Shown here piece by piece: positions 28,900 through 38,737 of a DNA stretch of 64,000 bases. The position numbers and the translations under genes were made by a program. The DNA is from Acidobacteriota bacterium (GTDB lineage Bacteria > Acidobacteriota > Terriglobia > Acidiferrales > UBA7541). The notes under the pieces are model-generated. The model had not been told where the DNA came from, made no database searches, and worked only from the letters and a program-made list of their open reading frames with translations. Position 1 is the stretch's first letter; every line of letters starts with the position of its first letter. The stretch is from positions 1-64,000 of the forward strand of contig DAHUXN010000042.1 of assembly GCA_027307115.1 (NCBI GenBank), read 5' to 3'.

Positions 28900-30588
28900 T
28901 CACGGATGCGGCGGCGGCTCCGGAATCGCTTCGCCGTCCTTACGTGGGTCCGAAGCGCCGAAATTCACGCCGGTTGCGAAGTTGCGCTCGGTAGCCTGCC
29001 CGCCGCCCATGTGCGAAGAAAATGCGCCGCGAACTTCCAGTTGGTGCCCTCGAGCCGTAAGCGCGGCGCGAACGTCCGCGGGAACGCGGTCTTCGATTTG
29101 CACGTCGCAGCCGCCGAAAGTGATTTTGTCGAACCGCGCGGCCTCCATCGCCGCCTGAATGTTCATTCCAAAATCCACGATGTTCGACACAAATTGCGCG
29201 TGTGCTTGGGCCTGATTGAATCCGCCCATGATGCCGAAAGCGATTCGCGTGTCGCCGTTGCTCATAAACGCCGGAATAATCGTGTGCAGCGGCCGCTTAT
29301 GGCCGGCCAGCACATCCGGCGAATCCGGCTCAAGATTGAACAACGCGCCGCGATCTTGCAGCACGAAGCCCGTATCATCGGCCACCAGCCGCGACCCAAA
29401 TTCATCGTAATTGCTCTGAATCAGCGAAACCATATTGCCTTGCTGATCGACGACGGTCATATACGTCGTATCGCCCAATTTTTCGTTCGGCATTCCAGGG
29501 CTGACGTTGCAATTCGCCTTGGACATATCGATCAATTTGGCGCGTTCGCGCGCGTAATCGTCAGACAGCAATCCCGCCACCGGGATTTTGCTGAATCGCG
29601 GATCGCCGACGTAGCGCCGCAAATCCGCGTACGCCAGCTTTTTCGCCTCGATCATCACGTGCAGCGCGTCGGCGGAATTGTGGCCGAATTGCGACAGCGG
29701 GAACTGCTGCATCAGGTTCAACATTTCGAGCGCTGCGATTCCCTGTCCGTTCGGCGGCAACTCATACACTTCCCAGCCGTGATACTTGGTCGAAAGCGGC
29801 TCGACCCATTCGCTCGAATAATCCGCCATGTCTTCGAGCGTCATCGCACCGCCTTCACGTTTTGAAAAATCCACAATGCGGTGCGCAAGCTCCCCTTTGT
29901 AAAACGCGTCGCGCCCGCCTTTCGCGACCAGCGCCAGCGAGCGTGACAATGCCTCGTTGCGGAAAATTTCTCCCACTTTCGGCGCTTCCCCCTGCAAAAG
30001 ATACAGGCTTGCCGTCGCCGGATTCTTCTTCAAAAATCCAGCCGCGGCTCCCCAGTACTCCGCGTCCCACTCCGGCACGGGAAAACCCTCGTGCGCGTAG
30101 CGAATCGCGGGCGCAAGGTCCTGTTCAAGGTTCAGCTTCCCAAACCTGCCCAGCAGTTTCGACCAGCCGTCGACGACTCCGGGCACGGTAACGGAATCGA
30201 TTCCGTGTTGCGGCATCGTTGTGACGCCTTTGTTCTTCAAGAATTCCGGCGTCAGTCCCTTCGGCGACCAACCACTCGCGTTCAACCCGTACAGCTTGCC
30301 GCTCTTTGCGTCGTAGACAATCACGAACAGGTCGCCGCCCATCCCGTTCATCATTGGCTCGACGACGCCCATCACCGCGTTCGTCGCCACAGCCGCGTCA
30401 ATCGCGTTACCGCCACGCGACAGGATTTGCGCGCCCGCTTGCGCCGCCAGCGGACTTTCCGCCGCCACGATTCCGTAGCGCGTGGTCACCATGGAACGTC
30501 CCTGCGTCCGGTCTTGTGCGCTTCCGATGCTGACCATGCTCAGTCCTGCCGCCAATATGAAAAACGCATACGCAAGGCTCCGCTTCAT
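28900..30588 (-). CDS. ggt: Gamma-glutamyltransferase
   Basis: Periplasmic Ntn-hydrolase that cleaves gamma-glutamyl bonds of glutathione and related compounds. 562 residues with an N-terminal signal peptide (AYAFFILAAGLSMVSIGSAQ). The precursor self-cleaves before the nucleophilic Thr, expected at T374 in LGDTTYMTVVD. GGNAIDAAVA, NGMGGDLF and the small-subunit motif IMGGFNQAQAHAQ fit the family. It starts 37 bases after the DinB-like gene on the same strand and is probably co-transcribed. Confidence 0.93.
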   Translation of the reverse strand: MKRSLAYAFFILAAGLSMVSIGSAQDRTQGRSMVTTRYGIVAAESPLAAQAGAQILSRGGNAIDAAVATNAVMGVVEPMMNGMGGDLFVIVYDAKSGKLYGLNASGWSPKGLTPEFLKNKGVTTMPQHGIDSVTVPGVVDGWSKLLGRFGKLNLEQDLAPAIRYAHEGFPVPEWDAEYWGAAAGFLKKNPATASLYLLQGEAPKVGEIFRNEALSRSLALVAKGGRDAFYKGELAHRIVDFSKREGGAMTLEDMADYSSEWVEPLSTKYHGWEVYELPPNGQGIAALEMLNLMQQFPLSQFGHNSADALHVMIEAKKLAYADLRRYVGDPRFSKIPVAGLLSDDYARERAKLIDMSKANCNVSPGMPNEKLGDTTYMTVVDQQGNMVSLIQSNYDEFGSRLVADDTGFVLQDRGALFNLEPDSPDVLAGHKRPLHTIIPAFMSNGDTRIAFGIMGGFNQAQAHAQFVSNIVDFGMNIQAAMEAARFDKITFGGCDVQIEDRVPADVRAALTARGHQLEVRGAFSSHMGGGQATERNFATGVNFGASDPRKDGEAIPEPPPHP

Positions 30589-30625
30589 GTCGCGATTCCT
30601 GTCCTAATATTTAGGATGACAGACC

Positions 30626-31150
30626 TTATTTCTTCGGGCGCGATTCTGGTGGAACGACATTGTTGTTCCTGTAATACGTCACCAGATTTCCGTAATGCTC
30701 GCCGCCGTGCTCGATGATTCCCACCCAGTCGCTCAAATGCGCGATCGCGCCCGCATTGCCGCCCTTTTCGAGCGCCGCCGCGCCATCGGCGAACGATTTC
30801 TTCACAAATGCCACAATCTGTTCTTTGGTCGTATATCCCTTGGGATCATTTTCGATGCCCTTCGTGCTTTTGCCAAGCGCCGGATTCGTCGCGTAATAGT
30901 TTGAGCTCGCCAGATGCAACAATATCTGGCCGAATGTGCGGACCTTGTCATTCGGGCGATAGCTGTATTTGTCCGCGGGCCAGTCCTCAGCCATGGTGGT
31001 TACCCTGCGTCCGAGGTCGTTCCATTGCCGCAAGAGCACTTGTTCTGGCCCTGGCGCTTTCTTTGTGGCCTGCTGAGCTGATACCGCGCTTGCGCCGGCG
31101 ATCGCGCCGACAAACGCTACCATCAGAAGCGAACCCACAATCTTCCGCAT
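30626..31150 (-). CDS. DinB-like protein with signal peptide
   Basis: 174 residues. A cleavable signal (VGSLLMVAFVGAIAGASAVSA) precedes a DinB-type four-helix bundle. The motifs FGQILLHLASSNYYA and IIEHGGEHYGNLVTYYRNN supply the metal-binding His positions usual in the superfamily. Most DinB proteins are cytoplasmic thiol-dependent or hydrolytic enzymes; the exported form is typical of acidobacteria and planctomycetes, and its substrate is unknown. It precedes ggt in a probable two-gene operon. Confidence 0.82.
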   Translation of the reverse strand: MRKIVGSLLMVAFVGAIAGASAVSAQQATKKAPGPEQVLLRQWNDLGRRVTTMAEDWPADKYSYRPNDKVRTFGQILLHLASSNYYATNPALGKSTKGIENDPKGYTTKEQIVAFVKKSFADGAAALEKGGNAGAIAHLSDWVGIIEHGGEHYGNLVTYYRNNNVVPPESRPKK

Positions 31151-31262
31151 TTGACTTCCTCCTCAGTGGCTAGCTGCAGTCGTAAGGGCCATAGCGTACC
31201 TTTCCGTCTCATTTCTGTCCAGCGCGGCGCGTCGATACCAATCACTCCACGAACACGCCGTC

Positions 31263-33677
31263 ATGTTACGTTCACAGGTTTTTTATGTGGCGATTGAAAT
31301 CATCGAATCGTTTCAGCGCCTCTGCGCTAAAATAGATGCGGGTCATGATAACTGGAGGCACGAACTGTCCATTTTAGAGAATGCCGGCACGCCGGCGGAC
31401 GCCGCTTCAACTATCTCGCCGTCCGCGAATCCGGAAATGGATTTATTGCTCCGCGCGGAGCATTCCGATCCTTTCCATTTCCTCGGCCCGCACCCCGCGA
31501 ATTTGCCCGGAAAGCCGGCGCTCGCAATTCGCACTCTTCAACCTCATGCCACGCAAGTCGTAGTTCTCTGGGGCAAACCGGCAGAGGAATATCCTGCGAC
31601 TCGCATTCACGCCGACGGTCTTTATGAAGCGATCGTCCCACTGACGAACATGCCGGCCGGAATATCGTCCCGGAAATCGCCTGGCGCATCATCTGACGCG
31701 CTCGATATCGCCCCCACGGCTTATCGCCTTCGAATCACGTATCCCGACGGAAAATCCTGGGATACTTATGATCCTTACGCCTTCCCTCCTCTGCTGACGG
31801 ACCTCGACCTTTATCTTCTCGGCGAAGGCACTCACTACCAGAATTACGAAAAACTAGGCGCGCACGTCCGGGAAGTCGCAGGCGTTTGCGGAGTGCATTT
31901 CGGCGTTTGGGCGCCCAACGCAAAGCGCGTAAGCGTCGTCGGCAATTTTAATTCCTGGGACGGCCGCGTTAATCCCATGCGCAGCCGCGCGAGCACTGGA
32001 GTGTGGGAAATATTCATTCCCGGTTTGAGCAAGGGCGACCTTTACAAATTTGAGATACGTTCGCGTTTCAACGACGTCTTGACGCTGAAAGCTGATCCTT
32101 ACGGCTTCGCCGGCGAACTGCGCCCAAAATCCAGTTCTGTAGTCGTCGACATTGAAGGCTATGCCTGGCAAGACTCCGAATGGCTGGACCGGCGCCTGCG
32201 ATTCGACTGGCAACACGCGCCCATTTCCATTTACGAAGTCCATTTCGGTTCGTGGCGTCGCGCTGACGGGGGCCGCTGGCTCACCTACAGCGAGATGGGC
32301 GACGAACTCATTCCCTACGTGAAGCAAATGGGCTACACGCACATCGAGCTGATGCCCATGATGGAGCATCCGTTCGACGCCTCGTGGGGATACCAAACAA
32401 TTGGCTATTTCGCTGTCACCAGCCGTTATGGCTCGCCCAAGGATTTCATGGCCTTCGTCGACCGCTGCCATCAGGCCGGCATCGGCGTCCTCCTTGACTG
32501 GACGCCCGGCCATTTCCCTCGCGACGCGCATGGCCTCTCGTTTTTCGACGGAACGCATCTTTACGAGCACGCTGATCCGCGCCGCGGCGCTCATCCCGAC
32601 TGGGGAACGCTGATTTTTAATTACGGCCGCAATGAAGTTCAGAATTTCCTGCTCTCGAACGCCCTCTTCTGGCTCGACAAGTATCACATTGACGGCCTTC
32701 GCGTTGACGCCGTCGCCTCCATGCTCTATCTCGACTACTCGCGCCGTCAGGGCGAATGGCTGCCAAATCAATTCGGTGGCCGCGAAAATCTGGAAGCAAT
32801 TGCGTTTCTCAAGCGGCTCAACGAAGTCGTTCACACTCGCCAGCCCGGCACGCTGATGATCGCGGAGGAATCCACTTCATGGCCTTCCGTCTCGCGGCCT
32901 ACTTATGCAGGCGGACTCGGCTTCGACCTCAAATGGAACATGGGCTGGATGAACGATACCCTTCGCTACTTCGCTCTCGATCCCATTCATCGCAAGTTCC
33001 ACCACGGCGAACTCACATTCTCCATGCTCTATGCCTTCAACGAGAATTTCATTCTTCCGCTTTCGCATGACGAAGTCGTCCACGGCAAGCGCTCGCTGAT
33101 TGCCAAAATGCCCGGCGACGACATGCACAAATTCGCAAACCTGCGCCTGCTCTACGGCTACTTCTACGCGCATCCCGGCAAAAAGCTTCTCTTCATGGGC
33201 TCCGAAATCGCGCAATGGAGCGAGTGGTGGGAAAATACCAGCCTCGACTGGCATCTGCTGCAATACGCTCCGCATCAGGGCATTCAGCGGCTCCTGAAGG
33301 ATTTGAACCACCTATACGCTAAGGAACCGGCGCTCCACGACCTGGAATTCGAGTGGCAGGGTTTCGAATGGCTGGAAGTTCACGACGCGGACGCCAGCGT
33401 TCTCGCGTTCCTTCGCCGTGGCCGCCGCGCCGAAGATTTTCTCGCAGTCGTTTGCAACTTTACGCCTGTCGCGCGCGAAGACTATCGTCTCGGCGTCCCA
33501 GAGCCCGGCTTTTATCGGGAGATTCTCAACACCGACTCGGCCTACTATTCTGGCAGCGACGCAGGCAACACTGGCGGCGTCCGCGCCGAACCTATCCCCT
33601 GGAGCGGCCGTCCGCACTCCATCAAAATCAAGCTACCGCCTCTGTCAGTCCTGTACTTCAAGCCCCAGCGCGACTAG
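31263..33677 (+). CDS. glgB: 1,4-alpha-glucan branching enzyme
   Basis: Introduces alpha-1,6 branches in glycogen. 804 residues. An N-terminal CBM48 domain ([22 protein letters not shown]) and an additional N-terminal domain precede the GH13 barrel. The nucleophile is D482 in [17 protein letters not shown] and the acid/base E535 in [21 protein letters not shown] carries the third acid. The true start is uncertain: residues 1-58 are poorly conserved, no good ribosome site precedes ATG 31263, and [17 protein letters not shown] begins at 31437. No other glycogen genes are adjacent. Confidence 0.93.
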   Translation: MLRSQVFYVAIEIIESFQRLCAKIDAGHDNWRHELSILENAGTPADAASTISPSANPEMDLLLRAEHSDPFHFLGPHPANLPGKPALAIRTLQPHATQVVVLWGKPAEEYPATRIHADGLYEAIVPLTNMPAGISSRKSPGASSDALDIAPTAYRLRITYPDGKSWDTYDPYAFPPLLTDLDLYLLGEGTHYQNYEKLGAHVREVAGVCGVHFGVWAPNAKRVSVVGNFNSWDGRVNPMRSRASTGVWEIFIPGLSKGDLYKFEIRSRFNDVLTLKADPYGFAGELRPKSSSVVVDIEGYAWQDSEWLDRRLRFDWQHAPISIYEVHFGSWRRADGGRWLTYSEMGDELIPYVKQMGYTHIELMPMMEHPFDASWGYQTIGYFAVTSRYGSPKDFMAFVDRCHQAGIGVLLDWTPGHFPRDAHGLSFFDGTHLYEHADPRRGAHPDWGTLIFNYGRNEVQNFLLSNALFWLDKYHIDGLRVDAVASMLYLDYSRRQGEWLPNQFGGRENLEAIAFLKRLNEVVHTRQPGTLMIAEESTSWPSVSRPTYAGGLGFDLKWNMGWMNDTLRYFALDPIHRKFHHGELTFSMLYAFNENFILPLSHDEVVHGKRSLIAKMPGDDMHKFANLRLLYGYFYAHPGKKLLFMGSEIAQWSEWWENTSLDWHLLQYAPHQGIQRLLKDLNHLYAKEPALHDLEFEWQGFEWLEVHDADASVLAFLRRGRRAEDFLAVVCNFTPVAREDYRLGVPEPGFYREILNTDSAYYSGSDAGNTGGVRAEPIPWSGRPHSIKIKLPPLSVLYFKPQRD

Positions 33678-33753
33678 TGGATTGTGGAAAAAGTGCAGTT
33701 GGCTGCCATTTCTGCTGTTGCGAGGGAGCCGCGGTTCACAAAAATCCAAGGAC

Positions 33754-33830
33754 AAAGCAGATCCCTGCCTGCGGCAGGCAGGCCTCGCTGCGTGGCGGCT
33801 CCCTTCGTGTCTCAGGGCGGGATGACAACG
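33754..33830. repeat. Family A repeat, copy 4
   Basis: On the minus strand: TTGTCATCCCGCCCTGAG, then GGGAGCCGCCACGCAGCGAGG, the palindrome CCTGCCTGC-C-GCAGGCAGG, and GGATCTGCTT. The 9-base-arm palindrome also occurs in copy 6. It lies downstream of glgB. Confidence 0.8.
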
Positions 33831-33938
33831 AAATAGGGTTTTTCAACAGGCGACTCGTTCCTCTTCACTCGAAAACCAGGGAACTTTTTCGCGCCTCCCG
33901 ACGTAACTATCGCTGAACGCCCAAGGAGGCGCTCAACG

Positions 33939-34487
33939 ATGAAAACCATTCTTCCTGTTCTGGCGATCCTCTGTATGGGAACTGTAGCTCTGGCAGCTCC
34001 CGCCGAGCGTTACCTCCACGTGAAAGTAGACGATCCGGTAGGACGCGAACACGTCCGCGTCAACATTCCCCTTTCCCTCGCCGAAAAAGTAATCCCTGCC
34101 ATCAATCAGGGTCAGCTTCGCGACGGCAAGGTCGAGCTCGGAAATTTCCACGCCAATGGCGTCGACCTGAAGATGCTCTTCGATGCAGTCAAATCCTCTC
34201 CCGACGGCGAGTTCGTCACCGTTCAGGAGCCGGACACAGACGTGCGCGTCGCCAAATCCAACGGCAAAATGATCGTTCACGTGATTGATAAAGAGGGCAA
34301 AGAAAAAGTGGACGTCACAATTCCGTGGGACGTCGCGCAAGCGCTTGCATCCGCCGATGGCCGGCAGCTCAACGTCTTGGCGGCCATTCAAGCCCTGGAA
34401 AAGGCCGGCGACACCACCCTGGTGACGGTCACGGACAACAGCCAAACCGTGCGCGTGTGGATCGACTCACGCAACACATCCGATTAA
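33939..34487 (+). CDS. Secreted hypothetical protein, tandem paralogue 1
   Basis: 182 residues; N-terminal signal MKTILPVLAILCMGTVALAAPA. The mature part opens with YLHVKVDDPVGREHVRVNIPLSLAEKVIPAI, and later VHVIDKEGKEKVDVTIPWDVAQAL, an internal repeat of a V.V..P strand followed by a helix. The next gene has the same layout (IHVNVHEKQ..HISLVVPAMIVPV). I do not recognise the family. The ribosome site AAGGAGG lies about 10 bases upstream of the ATG. Confidence 0.72.
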   Translation: MKTILPVLAILCMGTVALAAPAERYLHVKVDDPVGREHVRVNIPLSLAEKVIPAINQGQLRDGKVELGNFHANGVDLKMLFDAVKSSPDGEFVTVQEPDTDVRVAKSNGKMIVHVIDKEGKEKVDVTIPWDVAQALASADGRQLNVLAAIQALEKAGDTTLVTVTDNSQTVRVWIDSRNTSD

Positions 34488-34529
34488 CTCAGTCGCCGTA
34501 TCAGCGCGAAAACAGAGGAGAATTCAATT

Positions 34530-34967
34530 ATGCTGCTGCTCGGAAAAATCGGACTGGGATTCCTGGGCACTGCGGTCGTCGCGGGCGCGGTCGTTTCCAG
34601 CGAAGGCTTCATCCACGTCAACGTCCACGAGAAACAAACCAATGGCACGCACATCTCGCTCGTCGTGCCGGCGATGATTGTGCCTGTTACTTTGAAATTC
34701 GTGCCGAATCACTATCTGGCTGAGGGCGGACGGGACGTGCGCCGCTATCTGCCGGTGATTGATGCAGCGATCTCCGGCCTCGCCGATTGTCCCGACGGAC
34801 CGCTGGTTGACGTCACGGATGCGGATGAACACGCAACCGTGGTCAAGAGCGGCGGCTCGATTGTTGTTGACGTGGATGACCCGGATGAAACGGTCCACGT
34901 TTCCGTGCCACTGCACGCCACGCAAAGCGCCATCGACGAAATCGCCTCTGCCGGCGGTCCGATCTGA
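34530..34967 (+). CDS. Secreted hypothetical protein, tandem paralogue 2
   Basis: 145 residues; short N-terminal hydrophobic segment (IGLGFLGTAVVAGAVV). Mature region has GFIHVNVHEKQTNGTHISLVVPAMIVPVTLKFVP, a central acidic stretch (DGPLVDVTDADEHATVV), and VVDVDDPDETVHVSVPLHATQSAIDEI. The strand-helix arrangement and the final segment parallel the upstream gene, 42 bases away. GAGGAG lies upstream of the ATG. The pair is probably one transcript. Function unknown. Confidence 0.7.
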   Translation: MLLLGKIGLGFLGTAVVAGAVVSSEGFIHVNVHEKQTNGTHISLVVPAMIVPVTLKFVPNHYLAEGGRDVRRYLPVIDAAISGLADCPDGPLVDVTDADEHATVVKSGGSIVVDVDDPDETVHVSVPLHATQSAIDEIASAGGPI

Positions 34968-35024
34968 TTTGGCGCGGCTCGGCTGCGGACCGTCTCGCGC
35001 GATGTTAATGGCAGTTCGGGTTTG

Positions 35025-35804
35025 CTACGCGTGCGGTTCTTTGGCGGGTATCCAGTAGACTTCTTCGCGCACTGATTCCTTCGGGAATCCTCGCCGCCGC
35101 AGAATGCCTTTGCTGTTTTCGATCATCTGCGGATGACCGCAGAGATACGCGGAAGTGTTCGTCCCGTCCAGACCCCACGAGTCCGCATATTTGCGGACTA
35201 AGTCCTCGACGCGCCCTGTTTCGCCCTTCCACGGCGACGTTTCTTCCCACGGACGGCTAATCGATGCCACATACTTGAGCCACGGAAATTCCGCGGCGGC
35301 CTTTTCGAATTCCTCGCGATAACCGAACTCCCACGAACGGCTCGCCGCATTGATCACATACAAACGGTGCCCGCCGTCAAATTTCTTTTCGCGCCAGTCT
35401 TTGCCGAGCGCCCGGATGTAGCTGACAAACGGCGCGATCCCCGTGACGGTGGAAAGCAGCAGATGGTTCTTCCGTCCGCTCTTGGTGTCCAGAGTGAATC
35501 GCCCTTTCGGAATCTTGCGCATGGTCAGTTCCGCGCCCGCCTGCAACGAGTACAGCAAAGGCGTCAGTTCACCTTGCGGGACCAGTTCGATGAAAATCTC
35601 TAGTTCCTTCTCGTGCGGCGCCGACACGATTGAATACGCCCTTTCGATTAATTTCTCTGCTCCCTGTACGCCAAGCGTCGCATATTGCCCGGGCTGAAAG
35701 CGAAATTCACCGTTGGGTTCCAGGCGGATAATCCACAAATCCGTGGCAATGTCGGCGCGATGCGTGATTCGCGCTCGAAAGAATTTGTCTTCCCCTGGAC
35801 TCAT
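35025..35804 (-). CDS. Ferredoxin/flavodoxin-NADP reductase-like oxidoreductase
   Basis: 259 residues, cytoplasmic flavoenzyme of the FNR superfamily. FAD-binding motifs are QPGQYATLGV and ERAYSIVSAP; the NAD(P) domain has LLSTVTGIAPFVSYIRAL and AYLCGHPQMIENSKGIL. The C-terminus VREEVYWIP resembles that of bacterial Fpr-type reductases. No [2Fe-2S] domain is attached, so the electron partner is separate. It stands alone, downstream of a terminator that isolates it from the 35939 gene. Confidence 0.85.
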   Translation of the reverse strand: MSPGEDKFFRARITHRADIATDLWIIRLEPNGEFRFQPGQYATLGVQGAEKLIERAYSIVSAPHEKELEIFIELVPQGELTPLLYSLQAGAELTMRKIPKGRFTLDTKSGRKNHLLLSTVTGIAPFVSYIRALGKDWREKKFDGGHRLYVINAASRSWEFGYREEFEKAAAEFPWLKYVASISRPWEETSPWKGETGRVEDLVRKYADSWGLDGTNTSAYLCGHPQMIENSKGILRRRGFPKESVREEVYWIPAKEPHA

Positions 35805-35874
35805 CCAAGCCCCCGCTTTTAGATCCCTCTTAAATCAAACGACCAAGAAAACATCACCTAGACTACGACACAGC

Positions 35875-35909
35875 AAAAAAACAGGGCGCCCAAACCGTCA
35901 AGCGCCCTG
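35875..35909 (-). terminator. Intrinsic terminator for the 35939-36721 gene
   Basis: Read on the minus strand: CAGGGCGC (from 35909), a 12-base loop, GCGCCCTG (to 35882), then seven T (35881-35875). The 8-bp GC-rich stem and T-tract are a textbook intrinsic terminator. It lies about 30 bases past the stop codon of the 35939 gene. Confidence 0.85.
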
Positions 35910-35938
35910 ACCGTCCCTCTTAGCGCCGCCGCCGCGTT

Positions 35939-36721
35939 CTAGAAATCGGGGCCCTTTTGGTCGGCCATTTTCCGTGGATCGAACGTGGTATTCAGATCTA
36001 AGTCCTTTATGTTGCACACGAATTGCAGTCCCTTCTCACCGGGCGCTGCGACGTCTTTGCCGTCCGCTGTTTTCCTCGGAAACGAGAACATCACAGCTGT
36101 AACCTGGCGCCCGTCCGCGCTTCGGCTAATCTCGACGCTTGTGGCACCCACTTTCGCTTTCGACTGCTTTCCGCGCAGATAGGCTTTTGCTTTCAAGTCA
36201 TCCTCGCTAATACTTCCGAATGGCGACATGTCCGGTCCGATAACGACCACCTCGTAGTTGACGATCGGCGCGCTCAGGTACCTCGCCGCCTCGTCCTCCT
36301 TTATCTGTCCAGCCAACACTCCGTCGCGAACCAGCGCTTCCCGCGTCGTGCGGGACGAATTCCAACGCACATAGAAAGCGGCTTGCCCTTCCGGTGTTCC
36401 CATGGCCTGCTGGCCCACATCTGCAGCGCCACCTGCAGGTCCCTGATCCGCCGACACAGTTCCTCCGGGCGCGCGGCCCATCTCGGATTTGCCGCCGCCC
36501 CCTGCTTTCCATTCCACCGGAACATATTCGACTCTCGCCCACGGGGAATCATGCAGGATCTGCCTAATGTCGTTTTCGTTCCACTGCTCGAAGGGCTTCG
36601 TCTTCCACGGATCCCCGCCGGCCCACGCGAGAGCGCCTAGGGTCATCATGAGCAATGCCGCGACGATAGGGTGTCCAATACTCCGCCGATTTCGCCGCAA
36701 GATAATCGTTCCCTTTTCCAT
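35939..36721 (-). CDS. Secreted hypothetical protein with an N-terminal W-rich motif
   Basis: 260 residues. A signal segment (IVAALLMMTLGALAWA) precedes DPWKTKPFEQWNENDIRQILHDSPWAR, a motif I associate with acidobacterial exported proteins of unknown function. A Gly/Ala-rich linker (about 75-110) follows, then a domain with FYVRWNSSRTTREALVRDGVL and a C-terminal beta region. No catalytic motif recognised. A strong terminator follows the stop codon; the gene appears monocistronic. Confidence 0.75.
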   Translation of the reverse strand: MEKGTIILRRNRRSIGHPIVAALLMMTLGALAWAGGDPWKTKPFEQWNENDIRQILHDSPWARVEYVPVEWKAGGGGKSEMGRAPGGTVSADQGPAGGAADVGQQAMGTPEGQAAFYVRWNSSRTTREALVRDGVLAGQIKEDEAARYLSAPIVNYEVVVIGPDMSPFGSISEDDLKAKAYLRGKQSKAKVGATSVEISRSADGRQVTAVMFSFPRKTADGKDVAAPGEKGLQFVCNIKDLDLNTTFDPRKMADQKGPDF

Positions 36722-36867
36722 GCGATCTCCCGATGCTACACAAATTTTGCGAGGCGAAAGCTGGATGCGCGTCCAAACCGTTCGGCCCGCACCGCGCGCG
36801 AGTTCGTCTCCATTGCAATCGACGGTCTATTGTTATCAGATTCCTGGCGGAGGCGCAATTGCAACGC

Positions 36868-37866
36868 TCAGCGCCGCGCATCTGACGTTCGCGGTGAATT
36901 CATGATTCGTTCAAGCCGGTAGACTGGCCTTTGGTGCGCTTCGAAGTAATTCCGCATCATCAACTCGCCAACCAGTCCGGTCGCCAGGAATTGAAGCCCG
37001 AAAAGCGACAGAAGCATCCCCAAGATCAGCAGCGGCCCGTGCTGGACGAATATATCCGCCCCCGTGAACACTTTATCCAGAAATAGAAATCCCAGAATGC
37101 CACCGCCCGCCAGAAAACTGATCATCCCCGCCGGACCAAAAAAGTGCAGCGGCCGCAACATATACCGGAGCAAGAAACGAATCGTGATTAAGTCGAAGAA
37201 AACCCGGCTTGTGCGCGAAATCCCATAATGCGACTTCCCTTGAGGTCGCGGCACATTGCGTATCGGTACCTCAATCACCTTCGCGCCGTTTAAGGAAGCC
37301 AGCGCCGGAATGAATCGATGCAGTTCACCATAGAGGCGCACATCTTTAATCGTTTCCCGCCGATATACCTTGAACGTCGTGCCGAAATCATGGATGTTCA
37401 CGCCCGAAAGCTTCGCCATCAGCCAGTTGGCCACTCTCGAAGGTATTCGCCGAAAGAAGAAGTTATCCACACGCTTCTGGCGCCACCCGCTGACAATATC
37501 CGAATCGGTTGCCTCGAGCGCTTCGACCATCGCCGGGATATCGGCTGGATCGTGCTGCAAGTCTCCGTCCATCGATATAATAATGTCCCCGTTTGCATGA
37601 TCAAAGCCGGCCGCCAGCGCCACTGTCTGCCCGTATTTCCGCTTTAGTCTTAGCGAAACCACTCGCGGATCCTCATCTGCAAGTTCTGCAAGGATTTCCG
37701 GACTGGAATCCAAACTGTGGTCGTCGACAAATACAAATTCCACAGGCTCAAATCTTCCCTTCATCACTTCGGAAAGCTGCTTGTGCAACTCCCGCAGCGA
37801 ACCTTCCTCGTTCAAGACGGGGATAACGATTGAATACTTCGGCGTTCCGGCTTCTGCGTCACGCAT
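36868..37866 (-). CDS. Family 2 glycosyltransferase, membrane-anchored (GtrB/DPM-like)
   Basis: 332 residues. The GT-A domain starts YSIVIPVLNEEGSLREL; the metal-binding motif is D100-G-D102 in ISMDGDLQHDP; acceptor-side motif GTTFKVYRRETI and RPQGKSHYG follow. Two or more C-terminal membrane segments (MISFLAGGGILGFLFL and LLILGMLLSLFGLQFLATGL) match polyprenyl-phosphate glycosyltransferases. It likely makes an undecaprenyl-phosphate-linked sugar or modifies an envelope lipid. It overlaps the upstream hpnK-like gene by 8 bases, so the two are translationally coupled. Confidence 0.9.
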   Translation of the reverse strand: MRDAEAGTPKYSIVIPVLNEEGSLRELHKQLSEVMKGRFEPVEFVFVDDHSLDSSPEILAELADEDPRVVSLRLKRKYGQTVALAAGFDHANGDIIISMDGDLQHDPADIPAMVEALEATDSDIVSGWRQKRVDNFFFRRIPSRVANWLMAKLSGVNIHDFGTTFKVYRRETIKDVRLYGELHRFIPALASLNGAKVIEVPIRNVPRPQGKSHYGISRTSRVFFDLITIRFLLRYMLRPLHFFGPAGMISFLAGGGILGFLFLDKVFTGADIFVQHGPLLILGMLLSLFGLQFLATGLVGELMMRNYFEAHQRPVYRLERIMNSPRTSDARR

Positions 37867-38737
37867 TGTTTCCGTCCAACCCCTCGAAATTCATCAGGCA
37901 TACGTTATGCTCACGTATTGCCCGCCGCACATCTGGATCAGTCAAGCCTTCCAATTCCGCCCCGCGCTCCCGTTTCAGACGTGTGGAAGACTTCTCCAAC
38001 TCCTCGTCGTACTGCCCTGGATGGCACATCAGTTCCGTCACGCCGTCGCGCATCGCCCCTATCATGGCCAGAATTGCCTCGCGATTCAACCTTCCCGTCG
38101 CCGCAACGCCCATAAAATGGTCCGGAGTGCGAATCCCATGCGAACTCGCCAGCTTTTGGAAACTTGACGCGTTAACTCCAGCGATCAATGCCGTCGCGCG
38201 TTGCTTCCATGAGCTTACGCAACTCCGGCACGGGGGCCACAGCAATGACTTCGCGTCCTCGAATGGCTTTCGAATTCGCGTCACCTTGAATTCCTCCGCC
38301 ACTCGTACTACTACTTCCATCACCCTTGGATGCGCATGCGTGTGCTTGTGGGAATCAAAATGTGTCGGGCGCAATCCGGACGCGATCACACGCTCCACCT
38401 GCGCTCGAAGCTCGGCTTCGATTGCTTGCAGTCGCACTGAACCTGTGGATAGTTTTGATAGGAGAGCCCGCAGCGATGGCGGCAAGCGCCCTTCCGAATC
38501 AGCGAGAGAGCTCACTTGCGTCACAGGCGCGACACATTTCCCGCCGACCAACACGAGATGGCATCCAACTCCCAGCTTAGGATTGGCTTGTGCGCACTTG
38601 ATTGCGTCTTCGAACGCATCGCCATTGGCCATAATCGTCGCGCTCGTCACAATCCCGTCGCGAAATCCCCGCACGATTCCCGCGTTCACCCCGCGCGTGT
38701 AACCAAAGTCGTCCGCATTGACGATGAGCCGTTTCAT
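37859..38737 (-). CDS. ChbG/HpnK (YdjC) family deacetylase-like protein
   Basis: 292 residues. VNADDFGYTRGVN at the N-terminus and HFDSHKHTHAHP at about 127-138 supply the Asp/His metal site of the YdjC fold; CHPGQYDEELE near the C-terminus is the HpnK-type ending. Members deacetylate N-acetylated sugars or act in hopanoid side-chain synthesis. Overlap with the downstream GT2 gene suggests a joint role in modifying an envelope glycolipid; hopanoid genes are not in the window, so the symbol is not assigned. Confidence 0.85.
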   Translation of the reverse strand: MKRLIVNADDFGYTRGVNAGIVRGFRDGIVTSATIMANGDAFEDAIKCAQANPKLGVGCHLVLVGGKCVAPVTQVSSLADSEGRLPPSLRALLSKLSTGSVRLQAIEAELRAQVERVIASGLRPTHFDSHKHTHAHPRVMEVVVRVAEEFKVTRIRKPFEDAKSLLWPPCRSCVSSWKQRATALIAGVNASSFQKLASSHGIRTPDHFMGVAATGRLNREAILAMIGAMRDGVTELMCHPGQYDEELEKSSTRLKRERGAELEGLTDPDVRRAIREHNVCLMNFEGLDGNNA

